Shown piece after piece: positions 1-8,957 of a DNA stretch of 64,000 bases. This DNA is from CADEDV01 sp048498035 (GTDB lineage Bacteria > Bacteroidota > Bacteroidia > Chitinophagales > Chitinophagaceae): NCBI GenBank assembly GCA_048498035.1, contig JBEHYT010000011.1:1-64000 (forward strand), in the 5' to 3' direction. The notes under the pieces were generated by a model that saw nothing but the letters and a program-made list of their open reading frames with translations, did not search any database and was not told the DNA's origin. How positions within the stretch are numbered: position 1 is the first letter of the stretch; every line of letters begins with the position of its first letter. Made by a program: the position numbers and the translations under genes.

Positions 1-25
1 AAATTGAAGAGCAGCGCTGACCAAA

Positions 26-56
26 AAAAATCGGGACGAGTCCCGATTTTTTTTTT
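26..56. terminator. Bidirectional intrinsic terminator
   Basis: Stem TCGGGA (31-36), loop CGAG, stem TCCCGA (41-46), flanked by an A run on the left and a long T run on the right. It can therefore stop transcription from either side. On the minus strand it ends the RND/MMPL transporter gene that stops at 76. Confidence 0.85.
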
Positions 57-75
57 ATTCTTTATCGCAAAGCCA

Positions 76-2418
76 TTATTCTTTCAAATCCCGGCTCTTT
101 TTCTTTTCTCCCATAGTAATCAATAATGCCGGCAGCAATACAAGGTTGGTAATAGTGGCGGTGATCAAGGTAAGTGATGTAAGCCATCCAAGCGCCTGCG
201 TTCCGCCAAAGCCACTGAAGCAAAAAATCACAAAACCTGCAATCAGTACCATCGAGGTATAAATAATGCTGATGCCCGTGCTGTGAATAGTATCGATTAC
301 CGTTTTCACAAGATCAAAATCATTCCTGTTCAATTCCTGTTTATAATTTACAAGGAACCGGATCGTAACATCAATCGCAATACCAAGGGCAACACTAAAT
401 ACGAGCACCGTTGACGGCTTCAGGGGAACACCTACCCATCCCATCACACCCGCTGTTATGATAAGGGGTATCAGGTTAGGAATAAGCGAACATACAAGGA
501 TCCTGAAAGAACGGAACAGGTACAACATACAAAGCGCAATCAGCAGAAACGCCCAGGCTATGCTTTCTTTTAAACCATTAATAATATAACTGCTTCCTTC
601 CAGGAAGGTAACGCTTGTGCCGGTTAGCTGCACCTGGTAGGTACTGTCGGAAAAAAGCTGGTTGGCGCGCTTGTCGATCACTGATAAAATCTCCGGCAGT
701 CGTTTACTTCCTACATCAGCCATGGAAACACTGATTCTTGATTCCATGCGACTGCTATCAATAAATGTAGAAACAAGCTTGGAGAACGAATTTTTTCCTT
801 CAGCTGCGGAATCATTCCTGAATTTGAGATATTGCGCCATGGCCGGCAGGTCAAATTCTCCCGGCATGGAATAGCTTGACGGATCTCCTTCAAAAAACGC
901 CTGCTTCGCAAATTTCAATCCTTCGGTTATACTCAGCGGGCGCGCCAGCTCAGGCATTGTAGCGATAAAGCTGGAAAGAGTATCCATTTTATTTAGCGCT
1001 TTCAAATCACGAATGATGCCGGCCTTGCTTTTTGTTTTAACAACAATCTCCAGCGGCATTACACCTTTGAAATTCTTTTCGAAAAATTTTAGATCGGTGT
1101 AAATTTTATCTGATTTAGGGAGATCGTCTACGATATATCCTACGCTCTTCAGGCGTGTGATGCCAACAACAGAGACAGCCACAATTATGACAGTAGCAAT
1201 ATAGATCAGCTTGCGGTGGTTTAGCGACCAGTATTCCAGCCGACCTAACCAGCGATTGAGCCTTGGATTATCCAGGTATTTCGTATGCCTGGATTTTGGC
1301 GCAGGCAAAAAGCTTAACACAGAAGGGATTAATATCAGGGATATTATGAACAGCGCCATAATGTTAATGCCGGCTACTACACCAAATTCTTTCAGGATCT
1401 GGCTTTTGGTGAGCGCAAATACAGCGAAGCCAATCCCGGCGGCGAGGTTGCAGAACAGGGTTACAATCCCCATCTTTCCAACCATCGTTTCCAATGCCTT
1501 TCTCTTCTCTCCCGTTTCGCTGTAGGCGGTATGAAATTTATTCAGAAAATAAATGCAGTTGGGGATGCCAATCACCACCAGCAATGGCGGGATAAGCGCC
1601 GTGAGCAATGTGATTTTGTATTGAAACAGATACATGGTGCCCAGGCTCCATATCACACCCATGATCACCACCGCCAGCGAGAGAAGCGTGGAACTGATAG
1701 AACGGAAGAAAAGCAATAAAATAAGGGCCGACAACACAACGGAAACTACCAGGAACCAGCGCATCTCACCCACGATACGCACAGAAAGCTCCGTCCGGAT
1801 CAATGGCAGTCCACTTAAATACACTTCAAGATGACTGTCTTTCGCAAACTGGTCGGCAAGGCCATTGATTTGTTTCACAACTGCCACCCGCTTGCCGGAA
1901 TTAAGCACCTCTTTGTTGATACGAACAGCCATCATCCACGCGTGCGTTTCCGGGTTATACAACAGGCCTTTATAAAATGGAAGATTTTTAAACACCTTTC
2001 CGGCGCTGTCAAGGGTTGCCTGGTTTGTCAGCGATGCAGGAAAAACAGGAACGGCACGTAATTTTTCGGAGGCAGAATCTTTTGCAAGATTAATAGCGGA
2101 AGGAACAGAAAGAACGTCCTCAACCCCCGGAACTTTTCTAAGGTCCTGCTGCAGACGCACATATTCTTTAAACAAATCCTCCTGGAACAACGAATCGGTC
2201 TGGATACCGATTACCAGCAGGTTGCCATCTTCGCCAAATTTTTTACGAAATTCCTGGTACGCCTGGTATTTAGGGTTATCTGTAGGAATTGCACGGGCAA
2301 AATCATAACTCAATTCCATTTTGCTGGCCCAGTACCCCATAAGGCCCGTAATGGCCAACAGCGAAAAAAGGAGGACAAATCGAAACCGGAGGATAAATTT
2401 TCCAAGTCGTAACCACAT
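76..2418 (-). CDS. RND superfamily (MMPL-type) exporter
   Basis: A 780-residue inner-membrane protein with the two-fold architecture of MMPL/HpnN-type RND proteins. An N-terminal membrane helix is followed by a large extracytoplasmic domain (about residues 45-210), a block of five or six helices, a second extracytoplasmic domain, and a second helix block at the C-terminus with the typical end in hydrophobic Leu/Ile-rich helices. Family members use the proton gradient to move lipids or hydrophobic small molecules across or out of the inner membrane; the substrate here cannot be read from sequence. The ATG at 2418 (MWLRLGKF) is chosen because it places the first helix at the N-terminus; an in-frame start further upstream at 2457 would add 13 residues with no family logic. 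It is divergent from the porZ-like gene and has no visible operon partner. Confidence 0.85.
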   Translation of the reverse strand: MWLRLGKFILRFRFVLLFSLLAITGLMGYWASKMELSYDFARAIPTDNPKYQAYQEFRKKFGEDGNLLVIGIQTDSLFQEDLFKEYVRLQQDLRKVPGVEDVLSVPSAINLAKDSASEKLRAVPVFPASLTNQATLDSAGKVFKNLPFYKGLLYNPETHAWMMAVRINKEVLNSGKRVAVVKQINGLADQFAKDSHLEVYLSGLPLIRTELSVRIVGEMRWFLVVSVVLSALILLLFFRSISSTLLSLAVVIMGVIWSLGTMYLFQYKITLLTALIPPLLVVIGIPNCIYFLNKFHTAYSETGEKRKALETMVGKMGIVTLFCNLAAGIGFAVFALTKSQILKEFGVVAGINIMALFIISLILIPSVLSFLPAPKSRHTKYLDNPRLNRWLGRLEYWSLNHRKLIYIATVIIVAVSVVGITRLKSVGYIVDDLPKSDKIYTDLKFFEKNFKGVMPLEIVVKTKSKAGIIRDLKALNKMDTLSSFIATMPELARPLSITEGLKFAKQAFFEGDPSSYSMPGEFDLPAMAQYLKFRNDSAAEGKNSFSKLVSTFIDSSRMESRISVSMADVGSKRLPEILSVIDKRANQLFSDSTYQVQLTGTSVTFLEGSSYIINGLKESIAWAFLLIALCMLYLFRSFRILVCSLIPNLIPLIITAGVMGWVGVPLKPSTVLVFSVALGIAIDVTIRFLVNYKQELNRNDFDLVKTVIDTIHSTGISIIYTSMVLIAGFVIFCFSGFGGTQALGWLTSLTLITATITNLVLLPALLITMGEKKKSRDLKE

Positions 2419-2514
2419 AGATGTAAATTCTAGCCTTATTTTCAATATGCAGGCCAACCTGCGAAGCGCAAAGAAACGGAAAAAATGCGCAATGGTCTAT
2501 TGTGCTGATTTTGA

Positions 2515-2522
2515 TACATTTG
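2515..2522 (+). promoter_or_regulatory. Bacteroidota -7 element (TACATTTG) of the porZ-like gene
   Basis: TACATTTG matches the consensus TAnnTTTG exactly. Its last base lies 4 nt before the GTG start at 2527, so transcription should begin at or within a base or two of the start codon. No good -33 TTTG at the usual distance was found. Confidence 0.55.
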
Positions 2523-2526
2523 AATA

Positions 2527-4821
2527 GTGAAAAAACGGGTCATTTTGGCGTTCCTGCTCCTGTCGCTCCAAGCGCAGGCCCAGCAATCTCTTCCTCCGGT
2601 TGGGTTTTGGCGGGAACATTTGCCCTATAACAGCGCCATAGATGTGGCGGCTTCTGCCAGCCTTATTTTTTGCGCCACCCCCTACAGCCTCTTCACCGTT
2701 CAGAAAGATGATCATTCCATTGACCGCCTTAGCCGGGTAACGGGTCTTAGCGAAACGGGCATCAGCTGTATCGCTTATGACAACGCCAACAGCAAACTAT
2801 TTATCGCCTATAGCAACAGCAACATTGATATTCTCTACAACAATGTAGTTCGAAACATTCCTGATATCAAACGTGATAACATCAGCGGCAACAAAACGAT
2901 CTACAACATTTACCCCTCAGGACATAATTATTACCTGTCTACCGGTCTTGGTGTCATCGTAATAGACGGAGACCGGTATGAAGTAAAAGATTCCTGGTTC
3001 ATCGGGGCCGGCGGTAATTCCGTTCAGGTGAATGGCTTTACCAGTGATCAAACTTATTTTTATGCCGCTACCAGCGAAGGCCTGAAACGCGCTCCCATCA
3101 GTAATACGCATCTTGCCGACTACAACAACTGGCAATTGATCAGTGGGACTGGCGGTCTGCCTGCAGGGGCCTGCCAGAACGTAACTACCGTAGGTTCCAA
3201 ACTGCTGATCCAAAAAAATGATTCCATTTATGTACAGGATGTAAACAGTTGGAATTTTTTGTATGCAGATGGATTTTCCTTTACCGCAACATCCTCCACC
3301 GGCGGTATGCTTCAGATCTGCGAAGAGCAGAATAGCGTTGGACGTGTGGTATTTCTAAACCCCGATGGAACAGTGTCCCGCATACTGTCGCAGGCCACGC
3401 CGCTGTCGCTACCCCGAAAAGCGATCCTGGATAACAATGAGCCCTGGGTGGCAGACCAATATGGCGGACTTTCTCATTTTACAGCTACGGGTTATGAACA
3501 GTACAAACCCAATTCACCAGAATCCATAGCGAGCGGACAACTGTGTGTGTCAAATGGGATTTTTCATGCGGCATCCGGCGCGGTAAATGATTCCTGGAAC
3601 TACCAATATAATGGAGACGGCATTTTTAATCTTGTAGATGGAACCTGGGACAACATCAATCGATACCGGTTCCCGGTGCTGGATACCTTGCTCGACTTCA
3701 TTGCCCTGACCGTCGATCCTGTGGATGGGAGTTTATGGGCTGGTTCCTACGGTGGCGGATTATTACACATCCGTCCCGGACCTGTATTTGATATCATTAA
3801 GCAGCAATATCTTGGCGTTACCATCGGGGATCCCGGCAGCTACCGGGTGGGTGGATTAACCTTTGATAAAAATAATAATCTCTGGATTGCCAACTACGGC
3901 GCTGCACAACCACTGCGTGTTAAAAAACAGGATAATACATGGTATTCGTTTGCTGTTCCATTCCTGCTGAATGAGAACGCCATGGGACCCATGATCGCGG
4001 ATGATTTTCAGCATCTCTGGATCGTATCACCCAAGGGCAATGGAGTACTCTGTTACGATCCCGGATCTTCACTTGAATCCATTGGAGATGATCACTGGCG
4101 ACTTTATGCTGCGGGGCCGGGAAATGGCAACCTGCCTTCGGCGGATGTGAGATGCGTTGCCAAAGACCGCGATGGTTTTATATGGATAGGCACGGCTGAT
4201 GGAATTGGAGTAATACAATGCGCAGAACAGGTATTTTCCGGGTCAGGTTGCGAAGCAATTAAGCCGATTGCCCAACAAGGCGGATTTTCCAACTATCTCT
4301 TCAAGGGACTTGCGGTGCAATCTATCGCCGTAGACGGCGCAAATCGAAAATGGGTCGCTACGCGAAATGGCGTATGGCTGATCAGCCCTTCGGGCGATAA
4401 AATAATCTACCAGTTTACAGAAGACAACAGTCCGCTGCTAAGCAGCGAAGTCAGCAATATCGCCATCGATGGAAGTAATGGCGAAGTTTTCTTCGCAACA
4501 AAAAAAGGAATTTGTTCTTTTCGCGGTACGGCTACCGAGCCGGAAGAAACAAAAAAGGAACTGCTTGTATTTCCAAACCCGGTACCACCCGGCTATACAG
4601 GATCAATTGCCATACGCGGGCTTACAGAAGGCTCGATAGTGAAGATCACGGAACTTGACGGACGCCTGGTATATCAAACCCGTGCGCTTGGTGGACAGGC
4701 AATATGGGACGGTAAAGACTACCGCGGCAATAAACGATCCAGTGGTGTGTATCTTGTATTAGCAAGCAACGAAGAAAAGACGGTAAATAGTAGTGCGCGA
4801 ATTGTATTCTTATCCAAATAA
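2527..4821 (+). CDS. porZ: PorZ-like beta-propeller protein of the type IX secretion system
   Basis: A 764-residue exported protein. A signal peptide (residues 1-19, ending in Gln-Ala-Gln) is followed by WREHLPYNSAIDVA, typical of the PorZ N-terminus. Two-component-regulator-type beta-propeller blades with repeated 'WIG/WIA' and 'GGL' turns follow. The last ~85 residues resemble a T9SS C-terminal domain (FPNPV, then SSGVYLV). In Porphyromonas gingivalis, PorZ is a surface component of the attachment complex that delivers anionic LPS to the sortase PorU. The start is GTG. The stop codon directly abuts the ATG of recO, so the two are probably co-transcribed. The family assignment rests on the N-terminal motif, propeller and recO neighbourhood; a generic T9SS propeller protein is the alternative. 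Confidence 0.75.
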   Translation: MKKRVILAFLLLSLQAQAQQSLPPVGFWREHLPYNSAIDVAASASLIFCATPYSLFTVQKDDHSIDRLSRVTGLSETGISCIAYDNANSKLFIAYSNSNIDILYNNVVRNIPDIKRDNISGNKTIYNIYPSGHNYYLSTGLGVIVIDGDRYEVKDSWFIGAGGNSVQVNGFTSDQTYFYAATSEGLKRAPISNTHLADYNNWQLISGTGGLPAGACQNVTTVGSKLLIQKNDSIYVQDVNSWNFLYADGFSFTATSSTGGMLQICEEQNSVGRVVFLNPDGTVSRILSQATPLSLPRKAILDNNEPWVADQYGGLSHFTATGYEQYKPNSPESIASGQLCVSNGIFHAASGAVNDSWNYQYNGDGIFNLVDGTWDNINRYRFPVLDTLLDFIALTVDPVDGSLWAGSYGGGLLHIRPGPVFDIIKQQYLGVTIGDPGSYRVGGLTFDKNNNLWIANYGAAQPLRVKKQDNTWYSFAVPFLLNENAMGPMIADDFQHLWIVSPKGNGVLCYDPGSSLESIGDDHWRLYAAGPGNGNLPSADVRCVAKDRDGFIWIGTADGIGVIQCAEQVFSGSGCEAIKPIAQQGGFSNYLFKGLAVQSIAVDGANRKWVATRNGVWLISPSGDKIIYQFTEDNSPLLSSEVSNIAIDGSNGEVFFATKKGICSFRGTATEPEETKKELLVFPNPVPPGYTGSIAIRGLTEGSIVKITELDGRLVYQTRALGGQAIWDGKDYRGNKRSSGVYLVLASNEEKTVNSSARIVFLSK

Positions 4822-5568
4822 ATGCCGGATAAACTACATAAGACAAAAGGAATTGTAACCCGCACCGTCAAGTACGGGGAAACAAGCGTTATTGTCTCTG
4901 TGTTTACAGAGCTCTTCGGCTTGCAATCGTACCTCGTGAATGGCGTTAGGACTGCCGGAAAAAAAGGGGCATCAAAAGCCGGGCTTTTTCAACCGCCGGC
5001 GCTGCTTGACCTGGTGGTTTATCACAATGAACTAAAGCAGTTGAACAGGATTCGTGAGTTTCGCTGGGCGCACCTGTACCAGCATATTTTTTCAGACGTT
5101 CGCAAGAATGCCGTTTCGCTGTTTATGATTGAACTGCTCAGTCGCTGTCTCAAACAGCCGGAGGCCAACCCGGAATTATTTCAGTTTACAGAAGATGCAT
5201 TCCTGCACCTGGATGTAAGTGACGGTACCGAAGCCGCAAATTTTCCGTTGTTCTTCGCATTGCACCTGCCGGTGTTCTTTGGATTCCGGATTGATGATAA
5301 TTATTCGGATACCAATACATTTCTTGATTTACAGGAAGGCGTTTTTGTTTCCCAGTTTCCTCCACATTCTCATTTTCTCGACGATCGGCAGGCGTTTGTA
5401 ACCTCGCAGTTGTTAAAGGTGCAGCACCCGCAGGAGTTGGGCCAGATAAAGCTTAACCAGGTTTTTCGCCGGCAGCTTTTGCAGGCGTATGAGCGCTACT
5501 ATGCCTTGCATATCCCTGATTTTGGAAACCTGAGAACGTTGCCGGTGTTGATTGAATTATTGAGTTAG
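4822..5568 (+). CDS. recO: DNA repair protein RecO
   Basis: A 248-residue cytoplasmic protein. The N-terminus (KTKGIVTRTVKYGETSVIV) is the RecO OB-fold, followed by a helical C-terminal domain. RecO works with RecR (and RecF) to load RecA on single-stranded DNA coated with SSB during gap repair. The zinc-finger cysteines of some RecO proteins are not evident here, as is common in Bacteroidota. The ATG follows the porZ-like stop codon with no spacer, so translation is probably coupled. The stop codon (5566-5568) directly abuts the convergent stop of the amidohydrolase gene. Confidence 0.92.
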   Translation: MPDKLHKTKGIVTRTVKYGETSVIVSVFTELFGLQSYLVNGVRTAGKKGASKAGLFQPPALLDLVVYHNELKQLNRIREFRWAHLYQHIFSDVRKNAVSLFMIELLSRCLKQPEANPELFQFTEDAFLHLDVSDGTEAANFPLFFALHLPVFFGFRIDDNYSDTNTFLDLQEGVFVSQFPPHSHFLDDRQAFVTSQLLKVQHPQELGQIKLNQVFRRQLLQAYERYYALHIPDFGNLRTLPVLIELLS

Positions 5569-6729
5569 TCAACAGATCCTTTCCACCGTAGAAAGATTCT
5601 CGCTGAGACAAATGACGCCGGGTTTTTTTCCAGGTTCAAAACTTCCCAGCAGCGCATCCAGTTCAAGCGCGCGGGCGCCGTTGCTGGTAGCCCAGCGAAG
5701 AAGCCGTTGCAATGGAAGTTGTGGTTCGTGTATGAGCAGGCGTTGTATTTCTGAAAGGATACTAAGCTGGTAATTGGAAGCAAGGCTGTCTGTACCAAGT
5801 ACGATACGATCTTCATGTGATGCAAATAGTGATGTGTCCGGTAATTTCCTGCTGATGTACCAGTTGGCGTTCGGACAAAGGCACCAGTAAAAATCGGCCG
5901 TTGCATTGTTTACCAGTTGCACATCTTCTGTGTTGGTGCATAGGTTATGTACAAGTAGAACGGTTTGGTTTTTCAGAAAACGCGGCAATATCGAAGCCAG
6001 GCTGCTGGTACCGCTGGGTTTAAATTGGGCCGGATCAAATCCAATAGCACGATACAGGTCCAGGAATTCACCCGTGCCCGCCAGGAACAACTCATTTTCT
6101 GCCGGTGTTTCCTGGTTGTGGATGGTCAGCAGGTGATTGCCGGGAAATGTTTGCAACAACTCCCACAATGGATCAGATACGGAATAGGGTGCATGGGGAA
6201 CCAGTGAATTGGACGAAACGGGGATGCTGTATTCACTTCCAAACTGACGGAATACTTCCAGCGCAGCTGAAAAACGCTGGCTGGCAACTGCAGGGTTGCT
6301 GCCACTCACTTCAATAAAATTGTGATAATAAAGCCTTCCCTTTTTTTTCTGGGCAAGCGTATTGGTAGTATTGCAAATGTCACCCACAGCTACAATCCCA
6401 TTGTGCAGCATTGCGGATTCTGCGTTATCAATCGCTTCCAGGATTAGTTCTTCCGGTGAAAATCGTTGTGTCATTACCCGGGATACAAAACCCACCAGGC
6501 CCGTTTGTTCATCAATCTGGTCTTTCATGTGTGAAAGTTCCAGGTGGCAGTGACAATTAATAAAACCAGGGCTTAGGATGCCATCCAGGTAACGGATATC
6601 ATCACCTGCATCGCTGGCAGAAACCAGGGCTTGTATCACGCCGTCGTCATCAAGGATCAACACGGTGGATGGATCAAGAAACTGCTGTCCGTCGAAGAGT
6701 TGTGTTGCCTGTATTTTTTGAAAAGCCAT
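5569..6729 (-). CDS. Amidohydrolase-superfamily metal-dependent deaminase/hydrolase
   Basis: A 386-residue protein with the subtype III amidohydrolase layout. It has a small beta-sandwich N-terminus, then HCHLELSH (His60, His62, His67) supplying metal ligands, TIHNQETPAENE for the second histidine and catalytic glutamate, LLVHNL, and the late aspartate in VLGTDSLASN. Such enzymes deaminate or hydrolyse purine-like or triazine-like substrates (guanine deaminase, MTA/SAH deaminase, aminodeoxyfutalosine deaminase). The compact length fits an aminodeoxyfutalosine deaminase-like enzyme of the futalosine menaquinone route, but the substrate cannot be decided from sequence, and no other menaquinone gene lies nearby. 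It is divergent from prfA and convergent with recO with zero spacing. Confidence 0.8.
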   Translation of the reverse strand: MAFQKIQATQLFDGQQFLDPSTVLILDDDGVIQALVSASDAGDDIRYLDGILSPGFINCHCHLELSHMKDQIDEQTGLVGFVSRVMTQRFSPEELILEAIDNAESAMLHNGIVAVGDICNTTNTLAQKKKGRLYYHNFIEVSGSNPAVASQRFSAALEVFRQFGSEYSIPVSSNSLVPHAPYSVSDPLWELLQTFPGNHLLTIHNQETPAENELFLAGTGEFLDLYRAIGFDPAQFKPSGTSSLASILPRFLKNQTVLLVHNLCTNTEDVQLVNNATADFYWCLCPNANWYISRKLPDTSLFASHEDRIVLGTDSLASNYQLSILSEIQRLLIHEPQLPLQRLLRWATSNGARALELDALLGSFEPGKKPGVICLSENLSTVERIC

Positions 6730-6750
6730 GCCCGAATTCTTTTAACTTTG
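6717..6750 (+). promoter_or_regulatory. prfA promoter (TTTG, 22 nt, TAACTTTG)
   Basis: TTTG at 6717-6720 and TAACTTTG at 6743-6750 match the Bacteroidota sigma-A consensus. The predicted start near 6757 leaves a leader of about 37 nt before the prfA ATG. The element overlaps the 5' end of the divergent amidohydrolase gene. Confidence 0.6.
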
Positions 6751-6793
6751 TCGTCCCGTAATTATTGCAAATTTCGCACTTTCGGGATCAATT

Positions 6794-7855
6794 ATGTTAG
6801 ATAGACTGGAAGCTATAAAAGCCCGATTTGATCAATTGGGTGTTGCCCTTACCAACCCTGAGATTGTTGCCAACAACAAGCGTTTTGCTGAAACCAGCAA
6901 AGAATACCGGGGCCTGGAAAAAATTGTTACGGCTTACGCCGATTACCGGAAGATCCTGGATGATATTGATTTTTACCGGGAGGCGCTGAATGGTGATGAT
7001 GAAGAATTAAGAGACCTGGCCAAGATGGAGGCGCCTGAGCTGGAGGAGAAAAAGGAAACCATGGAAGCCACCATCCGGCAATTATTGATCCCCAAAGACC
7101 CACAGGATGAGAAAAATGCCATTGTCGAAATTCGTGCCGGCACCGGGGGTGATGAAGCGAGCCTCTTCGCCGGGGATCTGCTTCGCATGTATTCCCGGTA
7201 TTGTGAACGAAGAGGCTGGAAAACAGCTCTTCTGAGTGAGAACGAAGGCGCTGTTGGCGGCTTTAAGGAGGTGCAATTGGAGGTTACGGGCGACGATGTG
7301 TATGGAACACTCAAATTTGAGAGTGGTGTACACCGCGTACAACGGGTGCCCGAAACAGAAGCGTCGGGACGTGTACACACTTCAGCTGCTACGGTAGCAG
7401 TGATGCCGGAAGCAGAAGAGGTTGATTTTGAGTTAAACCCGGCCGATGTTAAAATGGAAACCGCCCGAAGCGGCGGTGCCGGAGGTCAAAATGTAAATAA
7501 GGTAGAAACCAAGGTAATGCTAACGCATATTCCCACCGGAACGGTAGTGGTGTGTCAAACGGAGCGGTCGCAATTGGGCAACCGGGAGAAGGCAATGCAG
7601 ATGTTGCGCACAAGGCTCTATGAAGAGCAGGTGCGGAAGCAAGAGGAAGAAATTGCCCGCCATCGTAAAAGCCTTGTTAGCACCGGGGATCGCAGTGCAA
7701 AGATCAGGACCTACAATTATCCGCAGGGACGGGTTACAGACCACCGGATTGGCCTTACACTATACAATTTGGATGCTGTGTTAAATGGTGATTTGCAGGA
7801 ACTTATTGAGGCGCTACAATTTGCAGAGAACAGCGAGAAGCTCACCAAACAATAA
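6794..7855 (+). CDS. prfA: Peptide chain release factor 1
   Basis: A 353-residue class I release factor that recognises UAA and UAG and triggers peptidyl-tRNA hydrolysis on the ribosome. The GGQ catalytic motif is at residues 230-232 (SGGAGGQNVNKVETKV). The codon-recognition tripeptide P-x-T, which separates RF1 from RF2 (SPF), is Pro-Glu-Thr at 186-188 in RVPETEASGRVHTS. The length is standard for RF1. It is transcribed alone, with its own promoter upstream. Confidence 0.97.
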   Translation: MLDRLEAIKARFDQLGVALTNPEIVANNKRFAETSKEYRGLEKIVTAYADYRKILDDIDFYREALNGDDEELRDLAKMEAPELEEKKETMEATIRQLLIPKDPQDEKNAIVEIRAGTGGDEASLFAGDLLRMYSRYCERRGWKTALLSENEGAVGGFKEVQLEVTGDDVYGTLKFESGVHRVQRVPETEASGRVHTSAATVAVMPEAEEVDFELNPADVKMETARSGGAGGQNVNKVETKVMLTHIPTGTVVVCQTERSQLGNREKAMQMLRTRLYEEQVRKQEEEIARHRKSLVSTGDRSAKIRTYNYPQGRVTDHRIGLTLYNLDAVLNGDLQELIEALQFAENSEKLTKQ

Positions 7856-7995
7856 CCGGCATAAAATTCAGGAAAAAAGCACCCTGGCCGGCAAAAAGCT
7901 AACGACTGCTGGTGGAAAATATCACCCACAACTGCCTTTCTTCCTGAAACCTCTTCGGTTTGGAAATAGATGTAACTTTAATAAAACCAAAGCCC

Positions 7996-8547
7996 ATGCT
8001 AGACGAAATAATGAACCTGCTGAAACAACACGGCGGCGATGCTATTGTAAAGAACAACGACATCCCCAATGAAAAAAATGAAGCGGTTATCCAGGAATCA
8101 TCTACCTCCATCTTCAGCTCCCTGCAGGGGCTTGTTTCCGGCGGACAACTCAACGATCTCGTTAAAATGTTTGGCGGTAACAGCAACGCTGCCAGCACCG
8201 TAAATCAACAGGTTTCCGGCAACCTGGTGCAAAATCTAATGGACAAATTCGGCCTTAATCATCAACAAGCCAGCGGCGTAGCAGATAAGGTAGTGCCCAA
8301 CGTGATGAACGACATGGTGGCGAAAGCCAACAATCCTGCCGACAATAGTATGGACGTGCAGGGTATTTTCAACAAACTGAGCGGCGGACAAACATCGGGA
8401 TTCAATATTCAATCGCTGGTTGACAAAGTAAAAGGTGGAAAATTTGACATTGACGGAGACGGCGATACAGACCTGCAAGACCTTATGGCACTTATGAAAG
8501 GTGGCGGCGGCAACCTGATGGATACTGTGAAAGGTTTATTTAGCTGA
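7996..8547 (+). CDS. Small hypothetical protein with C-terminal EF-hand/dockerin-like calcium loop
   Basis: 183 residues with no signal peptide or membrane segment. The middle is rich in Asn, Gly and Gln and recalls DUF937-type proteins (FSSLQGLVSGGQLNDLVKMF, then a helix with GLNHQQASGVADKV). Near the C-terminus, DIDGDGDTDLQDLMALM has the D-x-D-x-D spacing of an EF-hand or dockerin calcium-binding loop. The ATG at 7996 is chosen over an in-frame start at 7960 because the protein then begins MLDEIMNLLKQ, as is usual for this type. The function is unknown. A strong terminator follows at 8578-8602, so it is probably monocistronic. Confidence 0.75.
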   Translation: MLDEIMNLLKQHGGDAIVKNNDIPNEKNEAVIQESSTSIFSSLQGLVSGGQLNDLVKMFGGNSNAASTVNQQVSGNLVQNLMDKFGLNHQQASGVADKVVPNVMNDMVAKANNPADNSMDVQGIFNKLSGGQTSGFNIQSLVDKVKGGKFDIDGDGDTDLQDLMALMKGGGGNLMDTVKGLFS

Positions 8548-8576
8548 TAAACGGTCAATTCTCTGCAAACTCATTG

Positions 8577-8603
8577 AGGCCCGTTTAAAATGGGCCTTTT
8601 TTA
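8577..8603 (+). terminator. Intrinsic terminator of the EF-hand-like gene
   Basis: GGCCC (8578-8582) pairs with GGGCC (8592-8596), followed by six T residues. It closes the transcript of the gene ending at 8547. Confidence 0.85.
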
Positions 8604-8789
8604 ATGCTACTGTAACAGCAGCTTTTGTTTTTGGCATGACTTATGGATATATATTCATGAAGCCGAAAGGCCGCAGATCTTTGTCAGAATGATGCCGAAA
8701 AATGCGGGTGGAAATAACAGTGTGTGTAACGTATTGATATTGTAGCAACGATGTTATTACTACGAATGAAAAATGCTGAAAACTACTTG
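8604..8789. other. Intergenic stretch without recognisable genes
   Basis: This is the upstream part of the 399-nt gap between the EF-hand-like gene and the VanZ gene. I see no open reading frame, repeat or conserved site in it. It ends where the 11-bp-spaced boxes at 8790 begin. Confidence 0.5.
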
Positions 8790-8816
8790 TTAAGACCTTT
8801 TAAACTTTCATTAACA
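8790..8816 (+). promoter_or_regulatory. Putative Pho-box-like operator (three hexamers)
   Basis: TTAAGA (8790), TTAAAC (8800) and TTAACA (8811) are spaced 10 and 11 bp apart on the same face of the helix. The last hexamer ends 22 nt before the -7 element TAAATTTG at 8839, close to the 20 nt seen before the TonB receptor at 41985. Direct repeats at 11 bp are the binding geometry of PhoB/PhoP response regulators. Identification is inference. Confidence 0.4.
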
Positions 8817-8838
8817 GCGGGCATCATACTAATGGCAG

Positions 8839-8846
8839 TAAATTTG
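8839..8846 (+). promoter_or_regulatory. -7 element TAAATTTG of a candidate small RNA
   Basis: An exact match to TAnnTTTG. Expected initiation is about 6-8 nt downstream, near 8853. No gene follows on this strand, only a terminator about 75 nt further on. Confidence 0.5.
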
Positions 8847-8852
8847 CGTTAT

Positions 8853-8957
8853 AGATACAAACGAAGACATTAAGAACTTACAATAAAAGCAGTCAATTTT
8901 CTCATAAGCAGTTAGTTTTGGTTGCGACCCCTGTTTCTACAGGGGTCTATTTTTTTA
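8853..8957 (+). ncRNA. Candidate small RNA 1 (about 105 nt)
   Basis: A non-coding stretch bounded by a consensus -7 element and a strong intrinsic terminator. It contains CAATTTTCTCAT (8894-8905) and GCAGT (8908-8912) shortly before the terminator, and the same pair occurs before the terminator at 46461. I see no open reading frame of useful length and no match to a known RNA family I can name. The 5' end is inferred from the promoter and is approximate. A trans-acting regulator with an exposed pyrimidine-rich seed is one possible role. Confidence 0.5.
8926..8957 (+). terminator. Intrinsic terminator of candidate small RNA 1
   Basis: GACCCCTG (8926-8933), loop TTTCTA, CAGGGGTC (8940-8947), then TATTTTTTT. 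The T run is only on the plus strand, so it does not serve the VanZ gene, whose stop codon it touches. Confidence 0.85.
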
